Part shown: positions 27,741 through 37,708 of the stretch, one piece after another
How positions within the stretch are numbered: position 1 is the first letter of the stretch
How the letters are laid out: each line of letters begins with the position of its first letter
NCBI GenBank assembly: GCA_902615915.1
Contig: CACMQQ010000003.1
Span: 1-64,000 of the forward strand
DNA: 64,000 nucleotides
Source: an uncultured Fidelibacterota bacterium
Lineage (GTDB): Bacteria > Fidelibacterota > Marinisomatia > Marinisomatales > TCS55
Reading direction: 5' to 3'
Made by a program: the position numbers and the translations under genes
The notes under the pieces: generated by a model
Told to the model about the DNA's origin: nothing
Database searches by the model: none
The model's input: the letters and a program-made list of their open reading frames with translations, nothing else

Positions 27741-29138
27741 TTAAAAAAATATAATCCCTACGATAAAAAATAGGGGAAATAAAATTGCTAAAGAGTAAAC
27801 AAAATAGCCAAAAAATGAGGGCATTTTAATCCCTGAAGACTCTGCAATAGATTTGACCATAAAATTAGGAGCATTTCCAATATAAGTGTTAGCACCCATA
27901 AATACGGCGCCAGCAGAAATTGCTAATAATGTATTCGATAGCTCTTCCATTAATACCTGAGCATCTCCCCCTGCAGTATTGAAGAATACTAAATAAGTAG
28001 GAGCGTTATCTAGAAAACTTGATAGTATGCCTGTCAACCAAAAGTACATGCTATTAACTGGACCAGCTTCACTTGAAACAGCATTGATAACTGCAGATAA
28101 AGCACCATCGTTGCCAGCCTTTAAAATAGCAATAGCAGGAATGATAGTAATAAATATTCCTGCAAATAGCTTTGCGACTTCTTGTATTGGGAACCAATTA
28201 AATTCATTTGCTTCTCTAATTTCTGATGGAGTTAGTTTTAAACTTGCAAAGGCTAAAATCAATAACAAAACGTCTCTTGTTAAATTTTGAAGCTCTACGT
28301 GTACATGATATACAGTAAATTCAATCCCCGGTCTCCAAAAACCACTTATTAGAACAGAGCAAACAACACCAGCTATTAATAAAAGATTAAATGAGCCCTT
28401 GATGCCTAACTTTTCATCACCATCAGGCATTGGAGTACTTTCTTCTTTTTTATACATATAAGAATCATATAAATAAAATATGATCATCAAAGAGATAACC
28501 ATAAAAAGCATTGGCATAAACATAGCTTTGGTGGTCCAGAAGAAATCAACCCCTTTCAAAAAGCCTAAAAACAAAGGAGGGTCGCCTAATGGGGTTAGCG
28601 ATCCACCTATGTTTGCCACCAAAAAAATAAAAAATACAACTACATGCACCTTATGCTTCCTATCCTTGTTTGCTCTAAGAAGCGGCCTAATCAAAAGCAT
28701 TGCTGCACCAGTCGTACCCATCCAACTAGCTAAAACTGTGCCAAGAAAAATGATACCTGAATTGACAATTGGGGTGCCTACAAAAGAGCCAGTCAATTGA
28801 ACTCCTCCAGAAATTGTAAACAAAGCAAAAAGTAAAATTATAAATGGGACATACTCCAATAATCCAACATGAAGTACTTCGTATATTACAATTGGAAACC
28901 CAACTTTAAAGACAAACGGTAAAAGTAACAGTATAGCCCAAAAGGCAGATATTTTGCCAAAATTATGATGCCAAAAATCATGTGCTACTAGGGGAAAAAT
29001 TGCAATTGAAAGCAGAATACCTACAAAAGGAATAACCCAAAAGATCGACAAATAACCACCATCCAAATGGGGTGCGCCAGCTTCTGCTGCAAATATGTTC
29101 TGAAAAAGAAGTAAAGATAAAAATATGAATTTTTTCAT
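27741..29138 (-). CDS. nhaD: NhaD-type Na+/H+ antiporter (ion transporter superfamily)
   Basis: This 465-residue membrane protein has some 11 or 12 helices. Conserved NhaD-like segments include VANIGGSLTPLGDPPLFLGF near residue 175, LDNAPTYLVFF near 380, and MGANTYIGNAPNFMVKS near 412. The family exchanges Na+ for H+, fitting a cell that pumps Na+ with NQR. I chose ATG at 29138 over TTG at 29150, because it gives a clean hydrophobic N-terminus (MKKFIFLSLLLFQNIFA), perhaps a signal sequence. Related dicarboxylate carriers of the same superfamily are the alternative. Confidence 0.85.
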   Translation of the reverse strand: MKKFIFLSLLLFQNIFAAEAGAPHLDGGYLSIFWVIPFVGILLSIAIFPLVAHDFWHHNFGKISAFWAILLLLPFVFKVGFPIVIYEVLHVGLLEYVPFIILLFALFTISGGVQLTGSFVGTPIVNSGIIFLGTVLASWMGTTGAAMLLIRPLLRANKDRKHKVHVVVFFIFLVANIGGSLTPLGDPPLFLGFLKGVDFFWTTKAMFMPMLFMVISLMIIFYLYDSYMYKKEESTPMPDGDEKLGIKGSFNLLLIAGVVCSVLISGFWRPGIEFTVYHVHVELQNLTRDVLLLILAFASLKLTPSEIREANEFNWFPIQEVAKLFAGIFITIIPAIAILKAGNDGALSAVINAVSSEAGPVNSMYFWLTGILSSFLDNAPTYLVFFNTAGGDAQVLMEELSNTLLAISAGAVFMGANTYIGNAPNFMVKSIAESSGIKMPSFFGYFVYSLAILFPLFFIVGIIFF

Positions 29139-29255
29139 TTTGTAAACCAAGTTTTTATTTTATCATAAGATTTTGTTCATAAACTTAAACTTGCGTAGTG
29201 TTTCTGGCAAATTTTTGATTTCATTTTTTTAATGTTTTTTTTCTTAATTTCAAGC
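29139..29255. other. Divergent intergenic region between nhaD and nqrM
   Basis: These 117 AT-rich bases separate the minus-strand nhaD run from plus-strand nqrM, so two promoters are expected here. On the minus strand TATGAT (just upstream of nhaD) is a possible -10, but no convincing -35 stands 16 to 18 nt before it. For nqrM I see no confident promoter or ribosome-binding site. No clear inverted repeat was found by eye. Confidence 0.4.
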
Positions 29256-29435
29256 ATGGAGATTATACTAGCAATAGTTGTAATGTGCACTGCAATACTG
29301 GCTATGTCTGTAGGAATTATTTTCAATCGAAAACCTTTGCAAGGTTCTTGTGGGGGAGTAGCTGATAATTGCGTGTGTTTAGATGGCGGTTCCTGCGATG
29401 ACCCTTCTCAAAAACCTGTACAAAAAACTAATTAA
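29256..29435 (+). CDS. nqrM: NqrM, Na+-NQR maturation factor (small Cys-rich membrane protein)
   Basis: NqrM is needed for functional assembly of Na+-NQR, probably by delivering iron for the NqrD/NqrE metal centre. The 59-residue protein has one helix (about 3-23), then FNRKPLQGSCGG and a Cys cluster (Cys32, 39, 41, 47), matching the family pattern of one anchor plus four clustered cysteines. I chose ATG at 29256 over ATG at 29232 because it gives the usual short N-terminus. It is on the opposite strand from the nqr operon and overlaps the apbE 3' end by 8 nt. This tail-to-tail placement is unlike the common nqrF-apbE-nqrM order. Confidence 0.92.
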   Translation: MEIILAIVVMCTAILAMSVGIIFNRKPLQGSCGGVADNCVCLDGGSCDDPSQKPVQKTN

Positions 29436-30489
29436 AAAATGGCATATTGTCGGTTTTTTTTACTATAAAGTCGTTTAGCTTATCAGATAAGATCCAAAGC
29501 GCTTCAGAACCCTCAATAGAATTAATTAATTTAAAACCTTCATCATAGCTTAAAATACTCAATGCTGTAGCCAATGCATCAGCATCCATACAACTTTCAG
29601 CCAGCACTGTAACTGATAGTAAAGATGATTCTACAGATTTACCATTCCTGGGGTCTATGATATGAGAATAGCTTTTGCCATTGTATGTATAAAAATTTCT
29701 ATAATTTCCTGAAGTTGCCATACCTTTATTTGATATATCAACCTTACCAAAGATTTGCTCACCAGGAAGCGTATTTTTTATAGGTGTTTCTATTCCAATG
29801 CTCCATGGCCGATTTAAATTATTCTTGCCACCTACTCTGACTTCACCTCCAATCTCAACCATTAAATTTTCAAAACCTATTTTTTGTAAGAATCTAAAAA
29901 TTTCATCCACTCCCCAACCTTTTGCAATTGCATTTAAATCAATCATTTGACCTTCAATGGTTTTGGATAAAGCATTTCCATTAATATTGATTTTATTATA
30001 GCCTACTTTATTCATTGCAGATAAAATTTCCTCAGTTTTAGGAGGTTCCCAGTTTTCACCCATTTTATTGATTCTACTTCCGGTTCTCCAAAGTTGGACA
30101 ATGGGAAAAACTGTTGGATCAAAAGTACCGCTCGATATTTTGCCCCAATAAATTGAACGCTGTATAACATTCTTAAAGCCAGTTGATATGGATATGCTTT
30201 CTCCGATATTTAAATCATTGAATTGAGTTATTTCACTATTAACAATATAGGTGGACATTTGGCTGTTCACTTCATACAGAACAGAATCTATTCCAAATTG
30301 TAGTTTTACCAAATCAACTTCCTCATTAGGACCGGGTACAAGCAAGATAGAGTAAGTAGTCCCCATGGTATTTCCTTTTAAACTGACATACGGTGTGCGG
30401 AAAGTGCAACTGAAAAAGATTAAAATAAAAAGAAAGCCCAAAAAAAATTGGGCTTTCGAAAAAATTAAAGAAAGATTTTTATTAACCAA
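29428..30489 (-). CDS. apbE: FAD:protein FMN transferase ApbE (predicted lipoprotein)
   Basis: ApbE attaches FMN through a phosphoester bond to threonines of NqrB and NqrC. The 353-residue protein starts at TTG 30489, overlapping the nqrF stop. A hydrophobic signal sequence ends in the lipobox-like FFSC, with Cys28 as the likely lipidated residue. Family segments are MGTTYSI (about 42-48), [12 protein letters not shown] near 170, and the metal-binding [21 protein letters not shown] near 295. The signal-peptide codons contain a perfect 10-bp inverted repeat followed by a T-run (see the terminator entry). No ATG occurs before residue 42, so the TTG start is favoured but not certain. Confidence 0.92.
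   Translation of the reverse strand: MVNKNLSLIFSKAQFFLGFLFILIFFSCTFRTPYVSLKGNTMGTTYSILLVPGPNEEVDLVKLQFGIDSVLYEVNSQMSTYIVNSEITQFNDLNIGESISISTGFKNVIQRSIYWGKISSGTFDPTVFPIVQLWRTGSRINKMGENWEPPKTEEILSAMNKVGYNKININGNALSKTIEGQMIDLNAIAKGWGVDEIFRFLQKIGFENLMVEIGGEVRVGGKNNLNRPWSIGIETPIKNTLPGEQIFGKVDISNKGMATSGNYRNFYTYNGKSYSHIIDPRNGKSVESSLLSVTVLAESCMDADALATALSILSYDEGFKLINSIEGSEALWILSDKLNDFIVKKTDNMPFFN
30421..30457 (-). terminator. Intrinsic-terminator-like hairpin between nqrF and apbE, inside apbE signal-peptide codons
   Basis: On the minus strand GAAAGCCCAA (30457-30448) and TTGGGCTTTC (30441-30432) form a perfect 10-bp stem around a six-T loop, followed at once by TTTTTATTTTA (30431-30421). This has the form of a rho-independent terminator for transcripts coming out of nqrF. 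It lies 27 nt past the nqrF stop and within codons of about residues 11-20 of ApbE. Partial termination would lower apbE output relative to nqrA-F. Confidence 0.7.
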
Positions 30490-31717
30490 AGCTATCGTAG
30501 TCTATCATTTCTTTTTCCACTCCAAGATCATATAACATCTTATCACAAGCATCAATCATCATTGGAGGACCACACATGTAGAATTCAATATCAGTTGGAT
30601 CTTCATGGTCTTTTAAATAGCTTTCAAAAGCCACATTATGTATAAAACCTGTTTCACCTTTCCAATTATCTTCAGGCATAGGCTCTGAAAGGCCAACAAC
30701 ATATTTGAAATTAGGATGTTCTTTTTCTAACCTAAGAAAATCATCATGATAAAACATTTCTCGCGCTGATCTTGCACCATAAAAGAAAGTAATTTTGCGT
30801 TTGGATTTTTGAGTATCTAATAGGTCAAACAAATGACTTCTCATCGGTGCCATTCCAGCGCCTCCTCCAAGATAGACCATTTCTCTATCGGTGTCCTTAG
30901 CAAAGAATTCTCCGAATGGACCTGAAACTGTCACTTTATCTCCTGCCTTCAAATTAAAGATATAGGATGAAGCAATGCCAGGAGGGACTTGGCCCCATAG
31001 TGCTGGAGGTGGCGTGGCAATTCTTACATTTAACATAACAATGTTGCCCTCTGCAGGGTGATTTGCCATAGAATAAGCTCTGAAGCAATCTTCATCATTA
31101 TTTGCTACAACATCCCAGATTTTAAATTTGTCCCAATCTGGGTGATATTCTTTATCGATATCAAAATCCTTATATTGAAGATCCTTGTATTTTGGAATGT
31201 CGATCTGGATGTACCCTCCGGCAGTAAAATTTAAATTTTCACCCTCCGGTAATTCTAAAATTAACTCCTTAATAAAAGTAGCTACACTATTATTTGAACG
31301 AACGGTACATTCCCATTTTTGAATATTAAAAAATTCATCGGATACTTGAATTTCCATATCCTCTTTGATTTTAACTTGACAGCCTAATCTCCAATTATCT
31401 TGAGCTTCTTTTCTACCAATGTGACCTTTCTCTGTAGGAAGAAGATCGCCACCGCCAAAACTTACTTGACATTTGCACATTGCACATGTTCCACCCCCTC
31501 CACATGCTGACGGAAGAAAAATATTTTCACCAGCAAGTGCAGATAAAAGAGTAGACCCAGGCCTAGCCTTGATCGTTTTTTCATCATCTCCATTGATTTT
31601 TATATTAACATCTCCTTGGGGCAATAGTTTTGATTCTGCAAAATTCAAAATCAGAACTAAAATCAAAATAACCCCAGTGAAAACTGAAATAGCTAAAATA
31701 CTTGAAGTAGTAATCAT
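30482..31717 (-). CDS. nqrF: Na+-translocating NADH:quinone reductase subunit F (NADH dehydrogenase)
   Basis: NqrF is the entry point of Na+-NQR: it oxidises NADH and passes electrons through FAD and a [2Fe-2S] cluster. The 411-residue protein has an N-terminal helix (about 6-26), a ferredoxin domain with Cys72, Cys78, Cys81 and Cys113, and an FAD/NADH reductase domain with RAYSMANHP near 209 and [14 protein letters not shown] near 282. The C-terminal CGPPMM segment is present. It overlaps nqrE by 4 nt (ATGA) and is the last nqr structural gene before apbE. Confidence 0.98.
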   Translation of the reverse strand: MITTSSILAISVFTGVILILVLILNFAESKLLPQGDVNIKINGDDEKTIKARPGSTLLSALAGENIFLPSACGGGGTCAMCKCQVSFGGGDLLPTEKGHIGRKEAQDNWRLGCQVKIKEDMEIQVSDEFFNIQKWECTVRSNNSVATFIKELILELPEGENLNFTAGGYIQIDIPKYKDLQYKDFDIDKEYHPDWDKFKIWDVVANNDEDCFRAYSMANHPAEGNIVMLNVRIATPPPALWGQVPPGIASSYIFNLKAGDKVTVSGPFGEFFAKDTDREMVYLGGGAGMAPMRSHLFDLLDTQKSKRKITFFYGARSAREMFYHDDFLRLEKEHPNFKYVVGLSEPMPEDNWKGETGFIHNVAFESYLKDHEDPTDIEFYMCGPPMMIDACDKMLYDLGVEKEMIDYDSFG

Positions 31718-32322
31718 AATTGAATGCCCCCAAATGACATAAATGCGATTGATAATAATCCAGTTAACAACATTGTAATTCCCACACCTCTTAAATGAGA
31801 TGGAACATTAGAATAGCGCAAGCGATACCGTATTGAAGCCATTGATACAATAGCTAATAACCATCCAAGACCTGAACCGAAACCAAATACTGTTGATTCA
31901 AGTAAGGTATATTCTCTTTCTACTAAAAATAAGGATCCTCCAAGGATTGAACAATTTACAGCAATGAGAGGTAAGAAAATTCCAAGGCTTTGGTACAGTG
32001 TAGGGGAGAATTTATCGAGTATCATCTCAACTAGTTGTACCATCGCTGCGATAACGGAAATAAAAACTATAAAATTTAAAAAACTCAAATTTACATCAGG
32101 AAACCCTGCCCATGCTAAAGCACCGTCTTGTAAGAAATATTTATTCATAGCCCAATTGGTTGGAGCAGTTATAGTTAATACAAATATAACAGCAAAGCCT
32201 AAACCAATTGACGTGTCTACTTTTTTCGAAATTGCTAAAAAAGAACACATACCTAAGAAATATGCTAATAAAATATTCTCGACAAAAACCGCTTTTGTGA
32301 TTAAACTAAGATAATGTTCCAT
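31714..32322 (-). CDS. nqrE: Na+-NQR subunit E
   Basis: NqrE is a six-helix membrane subunit forming, with NqrD, the ion-conducting core. The 202-residue protein has the N-terminal cysteine in [15 protein letters not shown] near 25 and a second one in [12 protein letters not shown] near 120. In known structures the NqrD and NqrE cysteines ligate an intramembrane iron centre, which is the likely target of NqrM. The downstream nqrF start overlaps its stop. Confidence 0.97.
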   Translation of the reverse strand: MEHYLSLITKAVFVENILLAYFLGMCSFLAISKKVDTSIGLGFAVIFVLTITAPTNWAMNKYFLQDGALAWAGFPDVNLSFLNFIVFISVIAAMVQLVEMILDKFSPTLYQSLGIFLPLIAVNCSILGGSLFLVEREYTLLESTVFGFGSGLGWLLAIVSMASIRYRLRYSNVPSHLRGVGITMLLTGLLSIAFMSFGGIQL

Positions 32323-32324
32323 AT

Positions 32325-32951
32325 TTATTCTTCTTCAATATTTGCAATTAAGCGCTGAGCCCAAACAATCAGGCCCAGTATGATAAAAGCTCCGGGACTA
32401 AGTACCATTAATCCCATATTCTGGTAACCTGCAGCATAGAATGAATCTGGGATAATTTGAATACCATAAAATGTACCACTGCCCAACAATTCTCTGAAAA
32501 AAGCTACACCGATTAAGATGCCTCCATAACCAATGCCGTTTCCTATTCCATCTAACAAAGAACGCCACGGACCATTTTGCATAGCAAATGCTTCGGCTCT
32601 ACCCATGATAATGCAATTGGTGATAATGAGCCCAACAAAAACTGATAATTGTTTACTCATATCATAGAAATAAGCTTTCAAAACCAAGTCAATAAAAACA
32701 ACCATGGATGCAATAACAGAAAGCTGAACGATTATTCTCACTTTACCAGGTATCATCTTTCTCAGAAGAGCAATTACCGTATTAGAGACTGCAAGAACAA
32801 AAATTACGGCTAAACTCATTACAACCGCTGTATCCATTTTAACCGTTACTGCAAGCGCTGAGCATATACCAAGTACCTGCAAACTTATGGGGTTGTTGCT
32901 CATTAAAGGATCAGAAAAAGCTTTTTTTGACTTTTTATCTAATAATGCCAT
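32325..32951 (-). CDS. nqrD: Na+-NQR subunit D
   Basis: NqrD is the pseudo-symmetric partner of NqrE, also with six helices. The 208-residue protein has [17 protein letters not shown] near residue 20 and [13 protein letters not shown] near 108, containing the two half-helix cysteines of the membrane iron site. The start is ATG at 32951, overlapping the nqrC stop by 1 nt; nqrE follows after 2 nt. All features are typical of the family. Confidence 0.97.
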   Translation of the reverse strand: MALLDKKSKKAFSDPLMSNNPISLQVLGICSALAVTVKMDTAVVMSLAVIFVLAVSNTVIALLRKMIPGKVRIIVQLSVIASMVVFIDLVLKAYFYDMSKQLSVFVGLIITNCIIMGRAEAFAMQNGPWRSLLDGIGNGIGYGGILIGVAFFRELLGSGTFYGIQIIPDSFYAAGYQNMGLMVLSPGAFIILGLIVWAQRLIANIEEE

Positions 32952-33667
32952 TATAAACTCAATGAGCTTCTTATTTTTGATAGATAGGGATCATAGTTTT
33001 TTAAACCTTCATAGAGAAAAGAATTTAAACCATTGGTTGTCATAGTTGCGCCGGAAATACCATCTACTTGATGATATGCCTCAGGAGAGGTTTCATCGAC
33101 GCCACCTTTCATTGCTTGGATTCCTATCAGTTTTCCATTGGGATCAACGAATTTTTTACCAGGAAAATTATTTTGGAACCAAGGCTTGTCAACCTCAGCG
33201 CCAAGACCAGGAGTTTCAATATGTGAATAGAAAGTTATGCCTTTAGCTGTGGCTCCATCTGGCTCAATAGAAAAGTAACCATACATAGTTCCCCATAAGC
33301 CTTTGCCTGATATTGGTATAGAATAACCTTCGACTTGCTCTCCACTAACACGCTTGTAAATGGGAAACTCTTTAAAATCTTTATCAGGGTTTATATCCTT
33401 TGGGTTCTTACCATCAATCACGCTTCCTGCAGAGTCTACTACAAAACCGATTATGGATTCAGAAAAAATTTCTTCTACTCTTTCATTGGTCCATGGACTC
33501 TCTAATGTCTCCTTGAAACCCAAGGAACTAAGAATATTTTTTCTAATATCTGCTTCAATATTCTTTTCTCTCATATCTTTCAGAGAGGAATCCGCAGTTG
33601 ATACGAAAAATCCTAATATTATCGTTAAAACAGCGGTAAATATTAAGGTATACTTGTTACTGTGCAT
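32951..33667 (-). CDS. nqrC: Na+-NQR subunit C (covalent FMN)
   Basis: NqrC has one N-terminal helix (about 8-24) and a periplasmic FMN-binding domain. The flavinylation motif DGISGATMT, with acceptor Thr208, fits the Dxx(S/T)GAT signature recognised by ApbE. At 238 residues it is slightly shorter than Vibrio NqrC. The start overlaps the 3' end of nqrB by 11 nt. The presence of ApbE next to the operon fits this modification. Confidence 0.97.
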   Translation of the reverse strand: MHSNKYTLIFTAVLTIILGFFVSTADSSLKDMREKNIEADIRKNILSSLGFKETLESPWTNERVEEIFSESIIGFVVDSAGSVIDGKNPKDINPDKDFKEFPIYKRVSGEQVEGYSIPISGKGLWGTMYGYFSIEPDGATAKGITFYSHIETPGLGAEVDKPWFQNNFPGKKFVDPNGKLIGIQAMKGGVDETSPEAYHQVDGISGATMTTNGLNSFLYEGLKNYDPYLSKIRSSLSL

Positions 33668-34835
33668 AACGAGCCATTCTCTTTTTTATGTTTGACTGTA
33701 CAACAAACCAATCGATCAAGCCTGCAAAAGCATTTGCAAATAAGATCGACAGCATAACACCTTCAGGATAAGCAGGATTTATAGAACGAATAATAACTGT
33801 GAGAGATCCAACAATAAGACCATAATACCAACGCCCTTTGTCCGTATGACAACCGGTAACAGGTTCAGTTGCCATGAACACAATTCCAAATAAGAAACTA
33901 CCCATCACTAAATGATAATGAGGAGGAATGGTAAACATTGAATTTGAGGAATAGGGTGAGAAAAAATTGGTTATTAAAGCTGTTCCAACTAACCCTAAAA
34001 CAGCACCAACTATCACTCTCCAATTAATGATCTTGATGTAAGAAAGAAAAATTGCGCCAAGGATTATCAAAAGCTTGTTGCTTTCACCTATTGATCCCGG
34101 TATCCAACCCCAAAACATGTTCATCCATGAAAAATCAAATTGTGCAAATTCTGTTAACAAACTTACAGCGTTTTCCCCAGGTTGCGATGCAGGTACTGAT
34201 AAAGCAGTTGCGCCAGAATATCCATCAGGGCCTGCCACCCATACTTTATCACCAGATATATTACTTGGATAGGTAAAAAAGATAAACACTCTTGCCATTA
34301 GCGCTGGATTAAAAATATTCATACCTACACCACCAAAAATTTCTTTACCAATTACTATACCAAATGAAGTTGCGATAGCTACTTGCCAAAGAGGAATAGC
34401 TGGTGGTAAGGTCAATGGAATTAATGCGCATGTTACCAAAAAACCTTCGCTTATAGTGTGCTTTCGTGCAATCGCAAATAGTATTTCCCAAAAAGCACCA
34501 GATGCAAAGGTTACTGCTATGATTGGGAGGATTTGAAATAGTCCAAACAAGAAATTTCCAAAAATACCTCGCTCTAAATTGGAAGAAACCGCATTTTGGT
34601 ATCCAATATTAATAGAGCCAAATATGTACAAAGGTATCAAGGTCAAAACCACAAGAATCATAACGCGTTTTGTGTCGATACTATCTCTAATATGAGGACC
34701 AGAGTTTGTTTTTTCGTCAGTGGAAAAAAGGATAGTGTCTGTAGCCTCGAACAATGGATAGAACCTTTGGAACTTTCCACCTTCTTCAAATTGATCTCTT
34801 ACTTTATCTAGATTATTTTTAATGAATTTTAACAT
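33657..34835 (-). CDS. nqrB: Na+-NQR subunit B (covalent FMN, riboflavin, quinone site)
   Basis: NqrB is the largest membrane subunit, carrying covalent FMN and lying on the Na+ path. The 392-residue protein has about ten helices. The ApbE target motif DGYSGAT is at 204-210, with Thr210 as FMN acceptor. Other family stretches are FGGVGMNIFNPALMARVFIFF near 167 and MATEPVTGCHTDKGRWYYG near 330. The gene starts with ATG directly after nqrA and overlaps nqrC. Confidence 0.97.
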   Translation of the reverse strand: MLKFIKNNLDKVRDQFEEGGKFQRFYPLFEATDTILFSTDEKTNSGPHIRDSIDTKRVMILVVLTLIPLYIFGSINIGYQNAVSSNLERGIFGNFLFGLFQILPIIAVTFASGAFWEILFAIARKHTISEGFLVTCALIPLTLPPAIPLWQVAIATSFGIVIGKEIFGGVGMNIFNPALMARVFIFFTYPSNISGDKVWVAGPDGYSGATALSVPASQPGENAVSLLTEFAQFDFSWMNMFWGWIPGSIGESNKLLIILGAIFLSYIKIINWRVIVGAVLGLVGTALITNFFSPYSSNSMFTIPPHYHLVMGSFLFGIVFMATEPVTGCHTDKGRWYYGLIVGSLTVIIRSINPAYPEGVMLSILFANAFAGLIDWFVVQSNIKKRMARYAQ

Positions 34836-36188
34836 TTACGATTCTTTCTCCATAAGATCTAGTCCTTGCCTAATCGTACCACCTACATCAATCTTACTTG
34901 GACACGCAAAAGAGCACAAAGCAAAATCCTCATCATCACATTCAATAATCCCAAGTTGCTCCATTTCTTCAATATCTTCAACAAGTATGGCTCTGTAAAG
35001 CGGATTAGGCATTATATCCATGGGAAGGACATCCTCCCATGCATTTATCGGAACAACATATCTTTCGCTTCCATTTTTGGAAGTGCTAAAATCAAAACCA
35101 TTGCTTTTAGAGCCAAAAAAAGCCCTAGTAAGACTATAGCGAGTGGTAGAAGATCCAGGCCTAAGCATGCCCAAAAATTCTCTTTCATCATTTTCAGGAA
35201 TAACAGTAATTGTAGTATCGTAGAAATTTGAGTGACCTTCCATTGAGGATGTATTTCCAGTTAGAACGTCCCCAGAGATTAATCTAAAATTCTCATCTTG
35301 TAGGTTATCATGTACTATAGATGTCATTTCATTTCCAATGCGTGATATATAATGTGCAGGTTTTTTTATAGAAGGCCCAACTACTGTTGTAATATTAGAA
35401 ACATCTAACTCACCTGTTAAAAAGAAAGTTCCAATTCTAACTACATCTTGAGCATTTAAAGTCCAAACAATATCTTTTAAGTTCAGTGGTGCTATATGGT
35501 GAATCTGAATACCTATATTGCCAGCAGGATGTGGACCAGAAATAGTATGATGTACAGCTCCCTTGGTTTCTAGCATTGTATCAGATACAGTATCTTCAGA
35601 GTAGGTGATATGCACATTCCCATCGGTCAGCTTGTTCAAAGCAAATATACCAGCTTGAAATTGAGACTGCTTTCTTTGTAATGCTAAGTCAAGATCCACT
35701 GATAGCGGAGCAGTATTGATGCCAGATATAAATATGTCTCTAGGAAATTCTATTTTAGTGGGTATTTTGTTGAAAGGTCTTTGTCTTATAAATGGAAATA
35801 AACATCCTGCGATAAAACTTTCAACTATATCTTCTCTAGAGAGGGTATTGATCTCGTGCAATCTATATGATTTAAAATTCTCGCAATTTTCTTTATCAGA
35901 TAGTTTTATAATTATTTTTTCTATTGATCGCCTAGGTCCAATTTGAATTTTCTCAACTACTCCGCACCCAACAGATGGGAATTTCAGATCAGGATTAGAT
36001 TTATGATAAAAAATAGGAGTACCAATTTTTACCTCATCACCTTCTTTGACCAACAATTTTGGCTTAATACCTCTAAACTCAGATGGTTTTATGGCAACAG
36101 TCTTACTTTTTTGCAAAGGGTAAACAAGTAATTCAGGTTTACCACTAATTTGTATGTCATGCCCTTTTTTTATGTTAATGTCAGCCAA
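34836..36188 (-). CDS. nqrA: Na+-NQR subunit A
   Basis: NqrA is a peripheral cytoplasmic subunit implicated in quinone interaction. The 450-residue protein has the expected INIKKGHDIQISGKP start, GIKPKLLVKEGDEVKIGTPI near 40, and the C-terminal CSFACPSKIDVG near 425. The start is TTG at 36188 with AGGAA about 9 nt upstream; no nearby ATG gives a family-like N-terminus. It follows nuoN after only 20 nt, so nqr appears to be read from the nuo transcript. Confidence 0.97.
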   Translation of the reverse strand: MADINIKKGHDIQISGKPELLVYPLQKSKTVAIKPSEFRGIKPKLLVKEGDEVKIGTPIFYHKSNPDLKFPSVGCGVVEKIQIGPRRSIEKIIIKLSDKENCENFKSYRLHEINTLSREDIVESFIAGCLFPFIRQRPFNKIPTKIEFPRDIFISGINTAPLSVDLDLALQRKQSQFQAGIFALNKLTDGNVHITYSEDTVSDTMLETKGAVHHTISGPHPAGNIGIQIHHIAPLNLKDIVWTLNAQDVVRIGTFFLTGELDVSNITTVVGPSIKKPAHYISRIGNEMTSIVHDNLQDENFRLISGDVLTGNTSSMEGHSNFYDTTITVIPENDEREFLGMLRPGSSTTRYSLTRAFFGSKSNGFDFSTSKNGSERYVVPINAWEDVLPMDIMPNPLYRAILVEDIEEMEQLGIIECDDEDFALCSFACPSKIDVGGTIRQGLDLMEKES

Positions 36189-36208
36189 AGTTTGTATTCC
36201 TGTTACTT

Positions 36209-37702
36209 TTAAATACCCAAAAAGAAATTAAGTGAATTATTAGCCCACTCAACCAGTGGGCTAAAATACCAACCTAAGAAAAAAGTTGGGAGAGCAAGGA
36301 CAAGCACAAGCGATGTTGTTAATTTTGACTCCGGTAATGATACAATATCACTTCTTTCCCCCTCAAAATACATGTGTCTAACGACTTTAATGTAGTAGTA
36401 CAATGAAACAACGCTGTTAATGACACCCACAAATGCTAACCAATAATATTGATTTCCAGCTTCGATAACGGCAGCAAAAATATAAAACTTACCAACAAAA
36501 CCAGATGTTGGTGGAAGTCCGGTAAGCGCAACCATGAACAAAGTCATTGAAATTCCTAACAAAGGCATCTTCCATCCTAAACCATTAAAAGCGTCAAAGT
36601 TTTCACCATCAAATTTATCTTGGACATACATTACAACAAAAAAAGCACCAAGATTCATGAGCATGTACATGAACAAATAAATCATAAGTCCATATATACC
36701 AGATTGAGACATTACTGGAATGGCCATCATCATATATCCAGCGTGAGCGATGCTAGAATATGCCAGCATTCTTTTCACGCTTTGCTGTTGAATTGCAACC
36801 AAATTACCAATTGTCATCGTAGCTGCTGAAAGCAATGCAATTAAAAATGGCCAAGGCAAGCTATTTAACGATGACCACTCATCAGATCCCATCGCACTAT
36901 TTGATCCAAAAGCTATATTGAAAAACCTTATAATAAGGGCAAAACCAGCGGCTTTAGGAGCTACAGAAAGATAAGCAGTAATTGAAGTTGGAGAACCCTC
37001 ATACACATCAGGTGTCCAAAAATGAAATGGGACTGCTGAAATCTTATATCCTAAACCAACCAAGATAAATACGATCGATAAAATTAGTGCAAGATTAGAA
37101 TCCGGACCTAATTGAGAAATAGCGTTCTTGATAGCAAAAAAATTGGTTTCACCAGTAAGTCCAAACAAAATGCTTAATCCATAAAGCATTACACCGGATG
37201 AGAATGCACCATAAATGACGTATTTTAGAGAAGCTTCATTGCTATTTGGATTTCTTTTAAGATATCCAGCCAGAAAAAAGGACATTATCGATACAATTTC
37301 GATTGCAACATAGAACATTAAGACATCTATTGCAGAGGTCATCATGACTAAACCAAAAGCCATAATTGACATGATCGTATAATACTCACCCTTTCTATAA
37401 CCATCAAGCTCAGATGAGTTAAAACTCATTAACATAACAATGATAGTTGATAGAACAATCAGGATCTTAAAAAATTCAGAAAATGGATCTAATGCCATAG
37501 TGCCCATGAATAATCCATTGATAGAACTTCCTCCAAATAATCGTATTGTTATGAATGTCAGTAGTAGACCGCCAATAGCCCAGAAAGAGACCTTATGAGA
37601 GTCTTTCCTTTCGTAAATAAGGTCAGAGAGAATGGCAATTAATGCAGTTGCACTAAGGATTAACTCTGGCCAGAAGAATTTTAAGCTTTCTAAATTGCTC
37701 AT
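36209..37702 (-). CDS. nuoN: Complex I membrane subunit NuoN
   Basis: NuoN is one of three antiporter-like proton-pumping subunits of complex I. The 497-residue protein has about 14 helices. Family stretches are KISAVPFHFWTPDVYEGSPT near residue 218, VKRMLAYSSIAHAGYMMMAI near 305, and GLPPTSGFVGKFYIF near 395, which include the key membrane Lys residues. It starts with ATG 6 nt after nuoM and is the last nuo gene; nqrA begins 20 nt beyond its stop. Confidence 0.96.
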   Translation of the reverse strand: MSNLESLKFFWPELILSATALIAILSDLIYERKDSHKVSFWAIGGLLLTFITIRLFGGSSINGLFMGTMALDPFSEFFKILIVLSTIIVMLMSFNSSELDGYRKGEYYTIMSIMAFGLVMMTSAIDVLMFYVAIEIVSIMSFFLAGYLKRNPNSNEASLKYVIYGAFSSGVMLYGLSILFGLTGETNFFAIKNAISQLGPDSNLALILSIVFILVGLGYKISAVPFHFWTPDVYEGSPTSITAYLSVAPKAAGFALIIRFFNIAFGSNSAMGSDEWSSLNSLPWPFLIALLSAATMTIGNLVAIQQQSVKRMLAYSSIAHAGYMMMAIPVMSQSGIYGLMIYLFMYMLMNLGAFFVVMYVQDKFDGENFDAFNGLGWKMPLLGISMTLFMVALTGLPPTSGFVGKFYIFAAVIEAGNQYYWLAFVGVINSVVSLYYYIKVVRHMYFEGERSDIVSLPESKLTTSLVLVLALPTFFLGWYFSPLVEWANNSLNFFLGI

Positions 37703-37708
37703 ATTATC

